This document shows, in pieces, positions 57,201-64,000 of a stretch of DNA of 64,000 bases. The DNA lies in NCBI RefSeq assembly GCF_040807025.1, contig NC_090945.1, positions 38,743,088 through 38,807,087 of the forward strand, read 5' to 3'. Numbering within the stretch: position 1 is the stretch's first letter; each line of letters opens with the position of its first letter. Under the pieces are notes generated by a model that saw nothing but the letters and a program-made list of their open reading frames with translations, was not told the origin of the DNA and did not search any database. The DNA comes from Struthio camelus (lineage: Eukaryota; Chordata; Aves; Struthioniformes; Struthionidae). The translations under genes and the position numbers were made by a program.

Positions 57201-60200
57201 TGTGTCACCAGCTCTGAGCGGGGGAACAGAAGAGGTTGCCACATCTGTTTGGGCCTTTTGCCTGTTTTTGGTGACTAACTAACATTGTTTTTACCTTTTC
57301 TAGTGGGTTTGCGTTATTATCTTATTTTACGTGCATCATCAACTGTCTGTTACATAGCAATTTGAGCATTTCTTGCTGCATGCGGAGTTTGAGAATGCAG
57401 GTTAGACAGGTCAGTAGCCCATTCAGCCATGAGGATCACATACTGAATGACGAAATTGGGTTAAAAGAAAGAAACATCTTAATATTTGTAATTGTTGTAC
57501 AGCTCTCTTGCAGCATCACTTTGTCTGCTTAAAGTATATGTATTTGTATTCTGGAGCATAATCTTCCGGGGCCTTCATGCCTCCACCCTTGTCATTCTAC
57601 CTTCTGTTTCCTCTTGCTTCCCTTTCATTGTTCATGCTTCTTGTGTGCTGCCTCCTAACTTCCCTCTTATATGTAGCTTCACGCCTTTTTTTTTTCCCCC
57701 CCTTTTTTCCCTCTCCCTTCCTGTGCCTGGGATCTTTTCTCTTGCTTTGAGCTTCTGCTGAAAACATTTTGACTGCAGAGCCGTTCAGCGATGGCTCACC
57801 TACTGCTGTTGCTCCGTAGCTGAGTCTGGCATATTACAGTCTTGTAATTGCACGTCTGAACTGAGAAGAACCTGGCCATATCTGGTGTGCTGACAATCTT
57901 CCATCAGTCTGTAGCTGCCTCCACTATTGATATTTCTTCCTGAGGCCCCTTTTTGTGTTGAAATGAGTCTTCCAGTCTGATAGGGTATCAGTATTCCCCT
58001 GGGTTGAGTTTCTCTTTCTTGAAGGTGGCGTGAAGTCTAGGGTAGCCACAGAGCTCCTGCCTTGTTTTTAGACCTCCTTTTTATAGCATAATGATGCAAA
58101 ATATCTCTGGGGTGATTGGGTTTTTGTTTTTCTTCCTGTTCTTTAATACTGAAAATGTAAAGTCTTGCCTGCCCTGACAATTGGGGGCTGAATGGAAAGT
58201 TAGTGGGATTTTGACATAGCAAATATCAAGTGAGGGAGGCTTGATAAGAGCAGTTGCAGTTTTTATTCAAAGTCTTCATAATGTTGTGGTTTTGCTTGTT
58301 TGTTTGTAACTTGTTAATACTTATTTGACTAAAATGCTTGGGAGAAAAGTTTCTTTGTGTAGGACTTGACACCCAAGCCCTTCACTACTGATGGCTGAAA
58401 AAGCTCCAAATATGAACAGTCATGTTTGAGTGCTTCAGTGCAAAGCTGAAATGCAATTAACTATCTCTTTTCTCTAAAGATGAGAGTAAAAACATAGTGA
58501 GGGGACTAGGCCTTCTGTCTACATGTCCACAAAAATATGAAAGAAGATGCACGAATACCACTTGTTGTTTATTGCAGGCATCACTTAAAAAGGTGTTAGA
58601 AAGTCAATGTTGCAGTGATTCTTTCGCCCAGAAGCTACTTTGGTAATTACTGGGAAAATTGGAAAGCAATGGCATAGCAGTTGGGTATGTACGGAGGAAG
58701 GCATTCAATGCTTTCCTTTTAGCCCCTTCAATTTCGAGGGAGGGACTATGTTAAAATGAAATAGTGAAGGCTGAATTCTAGGGCTTGATATGAAGATTGA
58801 AAATGACAGGAACTCATCAAAGTTAACGTATATCAAGCTTTTTGGGGGGGGTATCTGTATCATATCTGTATCTGATGTGAAGTACTTTGTAGTGATGGAG
58901 TTTCTACTTTTTGTGCATGTTGCATGTAGGAGACGAGCAAACTGTTTTATCACAGGAATGACTGGTGTACATTTGGATTTGTTTGCACATACTTAAGGGG
59001 TTAGCATGACTGCTTACTTCAGAGCACTATGATAGTGTTTCAGGTGCTTGAATAAATTTGGAAAAAGAGATATGCCACAATATTTGCTGCATCACAGTCA
59101 GTTACAGACATTGTCAAATACAGAGCTATGTCGATTTTCACTTTAAAGGTTCTGGCTAGGTCTGAAAGGGTGTTTTTTTTTTTTTTTTTGTGCTCTGGTT
59201 GTTTCTCCTCACCCTTCATCCCTTCCTGTAGTAGAGACTTATCTTCAATTCATGTTCTTCAGTGCTGCTTGGAGACTTAATACGGTTAATGGCTCGGCCT
59301 GTCTTGAAAGCTGAGGAAGGCCTTGATGTTGCATATGTATCTGAGATACTTGACACAGCAGTGTGTCATTAACAGAGGCATAAATTGAATGCATAAATTG
59401 AATATACGGAGTCACTTACTTCAAAGCAGGATTTGTCTGAAGGCACATAATTTCTGTCAAAAGCCTGGGACAGACTTAGGGTGGGAATTACATTCCTCTT
59501 TGTGCTGTTATAAGGTTCCTCCAGCTTCTCAGTTGAACTTCTGGATGGTGCTGATATGACTCAGTCTAGCTGGCCATGCAGATTATACAGAAGCTGTCAG
59601 CCCAGCCTCATGACTCATGTGACATGAGAGAGGCTCTTCCAGGGGCTTTCTGGCAGCAGATATGCACCTGTCTATATTCAGGATGAGGTTTGGAGGAAGT
59701 TTTTTCTTTTTTTTTTTTTTTTTTTTTTCTTTTTGCTTCTGTCATGGGTAGGCTGTTGTAGCCTGTGTTTTGGCTTCAGGAGTTGTTCCTTTCCACTTTT
59801 TTTTTTTTCCTTTTTTTAATCCTCGGTGTACGTATACACATAGCCTGTGGTATATAAAGGAGGGAAGGTAACACAATACTGGAAATAGTGCTCTGAGTCA
59901 AGAGTGATTTATTTTTGTTTATTTATTGATTTCTTCCCGTTCTTGCACAGTTGAGATTTTATGCTGTGGCTGCACCATAGATTGGGAAGAACTTCATTGC
60001 TTAACAAAAAGGAAGAAGAGAAGTAGTCAACACTAAGATAGTGAGTGTTATGAGCAAACGCTGTGTAATGACACAATCCCAGGTTTCCAATGCTTGGCAG
60101 ATGTTAATCTATTTAAAGGAAGAGCTGAGCCATTTAAAATGAGGATAGATCGCCAGCCTGTTGCAGCAGAAGAGCTGTTTATGGGAGAGGTGGATGAGAA

Positions 60201-62018
60201 ATCCTCTAATTTTGCTCAGCATTGTACGGAGGTCCTGGAAATGCAGAAGGAGGTTGGAGGAACTGGAAAACAGAGGAGACACGTATGGTGCCTTGCTGGT
60301 AGTCAAACAGGCAAGGATCAGCTCAGTTTTTGAAGGAGACTGTACTGTCTTCAGGAATGCTAGGCGTCTAGGACCTCTCGGTAGGTCTGTGCTGAAGAAC
60401 CACGTGATGAACTGTAGATCCTGGACAATTATCACAGTGTCTCCAACCTCCATTAAAAGACAGGCTTGCAGGAAGATACAGAACCCTCAAATTAACTTGC
60501 TTCCCTGTCAGGCTTGTTATAGAGTTCATTATGCTACTGTGAAGGCTCTGCTGCTTGTGTTGGTTGATGAGCTGCTTCTGACGAAAGATTAAAGATTAGA
60601 TGCATGTGGTAGCTTTTGGGAATATATGAAAGCTATTTTTGATAATATTAGCCATTTATGCTTCATGTCGGGGTCTTTTTTTTTTTTTTTCTTCCCTCCC
60701 TGGTGAGCCTGAGGTCTTCAGAAATGTTGTTGTTTGTCCTGTTCAGTAGACTAATGGGGCTACGTGGGCTGCTTAAGGATCCAAAGTCTGCAGAAAGAAG
60801 TTCTATGTTTGTGCAAGTGAATTTTTTTTTTCCAGTATGTAGTGAAAATTGAAGCTGGAATCAAAGCTAGTGACTTGGGGTCTGTTCAGTGATGCAGTTA
60901 AAGTGGAAAAATATGTGGGAGGAATGATGGAAGGTATAGTCTCTTAATTTTATTCCCCTCCCTTGCCCCCCTAAAAAAAACTCTACACCTTTTCAGCATT
61001 AAAGTTTGTAGCTTGTGTCTTGTGGAACCATCACCTGCTTCTGCGGTAGCTAAGAAAGCTTATCAGCTGTGCTTGGCAGGACAACTGTGACCTTTTCTTG
61101 ATAATGTTAATCTCTCTTAAGTTGTTCCTCATATCATCAGTGCAGATTAGGTTGTTGTAACACATTCCGTTTTGAATTATACCTAAAGCTCTCTTGGAAA
61201 TTTCAGCCAGTTCAGAATGTAGTTATCTGCTTGTTTTAAAAGGATTTCCTGCAGGGAGCTCATTGAACCAGTGCTTGAGTTCATTTTTTTAGGCAGTTCA
61301 AAGTGTTTAGTTTTGAACTGCAAGCTGTCACGGTTTGTTTCCTGTATATCTTGAAAACTACCTTAGTCCAGCAATTGAGCTCAGCTGTTGTGTTTTAAGC
61401 TTATATTCTACAACTTGTGTGCGTTTTACTGTTCACTGGAAAGCTCTAGGTCTGGGCTCTTACCATCTCAGTTGAAATTTGTTACCTAAACTTTATTTTT
61501 GACGTTACAACATCATCTGAATTTCAAGGCATTCTGTATCTTATTTTCTCAAATACTAGCTAATGAAATTTACTGGCACAGAGCAAATAATTTGAAGATG
61601 CAAAGAGCTAGTCTCCCTGTAGTTTGAGGATGATTGATGTTTTTAGTTTGAAAGGATACATGCGAACAGAATTTTGGAAAGATGCATTTGTATAAATAAG
61701 TAAAATAAAGCGACATTTGAGGGGAAAAAAAAAAGATGAAATAGCCGTGTTACGTCACCATTTATCTTGGCAGAATGAGCTGAAACTTCAAACGGGGTGG
61801 CTAGCATCCTACCTTATTTGAATCTTGAAGGAGTCGCTGAAGGAGTTTTAGATTTGTGAGTTTTTTGCAAGTGAGTCACGAAAGCATCCATCTGCAGAGG
61901 AGTTAAAAATGGTGCATATGGTGCACACTATTATAGTTCTGAGATCCTTACACAGTATTTTCTTTGTTTGTTAGGCTGAACCTGAGGAGGATGTGGAAGA
62001 GCATCCACAAGAGCAAAG
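54154..62018 (+). CDS. TMEM131L: TMEM131L, transmembrane protein 131-like (5' part; gene continues past the window)
   Basis: Three coding exons, 54154-54277, 54454-54524 and 61975-62018, splice into residues 1-79 plus two bases of codon 80. The product starts [20 protein letters not shown]; the human protein begins with closely similar residues. Residues about 19-40 are a hydrophobic signal sequence ([14 protein letters not shown]). The segment [17 protein letters not shown] (residues 49-65) is strongly conserved in the family, then comes an acidic stretch [11 protein letters not shown]. From family knowledge, TMEM131L is a large type I membrane protein of about 1600 residues with a PapD-like luminal region, reported to restrain Wnt/LRP6 signalling and thymocyte proliferation; the related TMEM131 acts in collagen secretion. 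Domains beyond residue 80 lie outside the window. The ATG has G at -3 and +4, a strong context. An in-frame upstream ATG exists at 53968. Confidence 0.95.
54278..54453 (+). other. TMEM131L: TMEM131L intron 1 (176 bp, G-rich)
   Basis: A short intron dominated by G-runs (G8 at 54293-54300, G7 tracts, GGC repeats near 54360-54378). G-runs near a donor commonly act as intronic splicing enhancers in short GC-rich introns. No other feature is seen. Confidence 0.85.
54454..54524 (+). CDS. TMEM131L: TMEM131L coding exon 2
   Basis: This 71-nt exon encodes [20 protein letters not shown] and on, residues 42-65. The acceptor is CCCGCAG and the donor GTGAGG. The intron before it is phase 1, 176 bp long and very G-rich. 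Confidence 0.95.
54718..54851. repeat. Two poly-C tracts (C13, C15)
   Basis: C13 at 54718-54730 is followed at once by GGGGG, and C15 is at 54837-54851. Both are in the 5' part of TMEM131L intron 2, and length miscalls are likely here in short-read assemblies. Confidence 0.85.
59173..59733. repeat. Poly-T tracts in TMEM131L intron 2
   Basis: T17 lies at about 59173-59189 and a longer T-run with single C interruptions at about 59698-59733. They may be remnants of minus-strand retroposon tails, but no body is recognised. Confidence 0.75.
60090..60595 (+). other. Unassigned block with overlapping open frames
   Basis: About 500 bp stay open in two + frames (79 codons from 60094, 143 codons from 60161) and one minus frame (114 codons). 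The translations (for example [16 protein letters not shown]) do not match a protein I can name. It may be the relic of a retroelement ORF, possibly CR1 ORF1, but that is a weak impression. Confidence 0.3.
61975..62018 (+). CDS. TMEM131L: TMEM131L coding exon 3
   Basis: This 44-nt exon encodes [14 protein letters not shown] (residues 66-79) plus AG of codon 80. The acceptor is TTTGTTAG after a T-rich tract and the donor GTAAGC. Length and acidic pattern match the corresponding human segment (…EEGLEEPSQEQ). The next exon should start with the remaining base of a Ser or Arg codon; it is not in the window. Confidence 0.88.
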
Positions 62019-64000
62019 GTAAGCAAAACCCAAATGAAAACATGAGTATTAAAGCTCATTCTGTGTTTTGCTTTAGGGAATACTGAAGTATAATTGGACA
62101 GACTACTGAAAAATGATCTTTTTTTCCTGCCTTATTGTATTAAATACCTTTTCATTACTTGTGGCTTTATTTTCTCAACTAATACTAATATTCAGTTGTT
62201 ACCAAAAACAAAAAATAAAGGGCAGCATATAAGTGACAGAAATAAATGCCCTCTTGTGTCTGTTTCTCGTTATTTTATCTCTAAGCTGCATTTACTTTGT
62301 ATTGCTTTTGCGCAAAAAAAATCTACGTTTATTCAAGGGCTTTATTGTGTACTTTGTAATTCATTCGTTTGAACTAGAGGACAATTTTCAGTTCCAAATT
62401 CTGCATACCTAAGTAGTCTTGGAGTGTTAATGTTCACAGCAGGGTAAAGAAAATTTAAAGTCAAAGACCTTTTAATGTGTTGCAGTGGAACAGTAAATAT
62501 CCTGCTTTGTTTCTTGAAATCAGATAAATAGTAAAGCTCTTAAGAAATGTAGTCTTCAACTATGCTGTTTCTGTTAATGTCAGGCCTCCTCTACTTTGAA
62601 GAGTTGGGTAAATAGCATTGCAGATTATTTTTTAAATACACATCTTGTTTCCTCTGAGTGTCCAGATTAAAATGCTTGGACATCTACCAGTGAAATGTTT
62701 CCTTCCTTTGGTATGTATTAATGCGGGTACAGCTTTCAGTGCCATGCAAGTTGTAAAGATCACAAGACTTAAAATAAACAAGTATAACACCACTGTGTTC
62801 CGATGGCTGCAGTACGCCAGAAATGCTTTTCTCATTTATCTCCTGTCTTTGCTCGGGTTTGAGAGAGAATAGGTCTGATAAAACACAAGCCTTGCTGGGT
62901 ATTGACAGAAGGGGTAAGTGTAGGAGCAGAAAGGAGATGGTTATGATTGGTCTGTCCTGTGCTGCAACACTGCAGTTCTCAGTAGAGGTTTTCTCCCTCT
63001 TCTGCCCTGTCAGGAGCAGTCTCTTTCTGCAGTATATTTGTGAACCCAGGGTCAGTTGAGGGCTCTCACGCCTAATCTTTGTGGGAATGACATAGGTGGA
63101 ATAGAAAAGAGATGGCTGAATTATTGCTGCTTTAAGCAGCTGTTGTTGACAGTTTCTACTTATGTATATCCCTGCTTCCTATCTGCATAGAAAAAAAATT
63201 TGTTCTTTCTCCACGCTTTGAGAAAAGGGGAGCAAACTGATGCAAGCGGTCATTTTCTTGCATATAATACTGAATTTGGTCTGTCAGCTGGGGACTACTA
63301 AGTTTTTATGCAAAACTTTCACTGCATGCCTGAGCAAGCTCTCCTTCTTGAGATGTAGTCAGAAGACAGCAGTTTCATACTATGCTTAAAAGGGTTTGTG
63401 AGTTTTTTCACTAGTAGACGGGGAGATGCAGCTTGGGGTGGTCAGGAGTGGGGACCTGCCTGTCTTTCCCTGGAGATGGATAGAGTGACTGGCTACTATG
63501 GCAATAATAAAAACATTGTTATTGAGATGCAGATAGGAAAAAGTGGTTTGATCATTTATTTTTATCATTCAGATGTTCAAAGATTCTATAGTAATTACTC
63601 ATTTCCAAAAGTGAATTTGGGCTCTGAAAGTAAAGTTTATAAGGTTCACTGTTGATGGATGGAAAAATCCTTCTGTTATACTCAAATGCTTCAGGAAGCT
63701 TAGCTTAACAGACACTGATCTGTGTGCATCTATCGAACTGTTTTGGTTTAGTGCAGTATGTAAAACTGTGTATGCTCCATATAGTGGAGGTACGTCATAG
63801 CGTGAACTTTATGGAGAAGACTTAGCAAAGCTATCTTAGAAAGGCTAGAATGGGTTAGTTTCTTTTTAGGTTAACTTTCATTCCCTTGGCTTATGTTATT
63901 ATATATTGAAATCATGATGATTTCCTTTTCCTGTAGCAGCAAAACCTGAAAGCTTGCAGCATCTCCATCTCATTGTCCACTGACACACTAACACGCCCTA
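62019..64000 (+). other. TMEM131L: TMEM131L intron 3 (5' part)
   Basis: This phase-2 intron begins with GTAAGC and runs to the window edge. It is AT-rich with no exon matching the expected next TMEM131L segment, so that exon lies beyond position 64000. Confidence 0.75.

Larger units (their letters stand above)
54525..61974 (+). other. TMEM131L: TMEM131L intron 2 (7.45 kb)
   Basis: This phase-0 intron starts in CpG-island G-runs, with C13 at 54718-54730 and C15 at 54837-54851, then turns AT-rich. It has long T tracts at about 59173-59189 and 59698-59733. The block 60090-60595 has overlapping open frames on both strands. No other exon is supported. Confidence 0.8.

Noticed and set aside
1-64000. 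CRISPR arrays, bacterial operons, phage or structural RNA genes
   Set aside because: No regularly spaced repeats, dense contiguous ORFs or rRNA/tRNA-like folds were seen. The window is ordinary vertebrate genomic DNA.

Overview
The window is a vertebrate nuclear locus, most likely from a bird or another sauropsid. The evidence is vertebrate-type split genes with GT-AG introns, CpG-island promoters next to AT-rich introns, a decayed CR1-like LINE, and fairly compact introns. I see no prokaryotic operon, CRISPR array, structural RNA gene or intact virus. Two protein-coding genes can be read, both on the + strand.

(1) MND1 (meiotic nuclear division protein 1) is complete, with eight coding exons between 3044 and 40886. 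The spliced reading frame is 205 codons plus stop, the same length I recall for human MND1. Exon 1 contributes only the initiator ATG, inside a CpG island at about 2830-3480. The last exon ends in TAA, followed by an AATAAA at 41016-41021. MND1 pairs with PSMC3IP/HOP2, and the dimer helps the DMC1 and RAD51 recombinases in meiotic strand exchange.

(2) TMEM131L (KIAA0922) is represented by its first three coding exons only: 54154-54277, 54454-54524 and 61975-62018. They encode residues 1-79 plus two bases of codon 80, and the gene runs off the right edge. It has a strong CpG-island promoter full of G-rich repeats and EGR/KLF-type boxes. The order MND1 then TMEM131L, same strand, agrees with human 4q31.3, where TRIM2 lies upstream of MND1. 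The first ~2.6 kb may therefore hold the end of TRIM2 or the spacer after it, but no exon of it can be recognised.

Layout: 1-2640 upstream spacer with a small CpG-rich patch; 2640-3480 MND1 promoter and exon 1; 3047-40779 MND1 introns and exons, with two large introns (about 15.0 and 14.0 kb), the second containing the CR1-like relic; 40887-41040 MND1 3' UTR; 41040-53300 intergenic; 53300-54900 TMEM131L promoter, exons 1-2 and many simple repeats; 54525-61974 TMEM131L intron 2; 62019-64000 start of TMEM131L intron 3.

The two genes are neighbours but do not share a pathway: MND1 acts in the nucleus in meiotic recombination, and TMEM131L is a secretory-pathway membrane protein. I found no convincing undescribed biological system. 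The most interesting points are an in-frame upstream ATG that could extend TMEM131L through repeat-encoded residues, the unusual base composition of its promoter, and a few GC-richer non-coding islands that the gene models do not explain.
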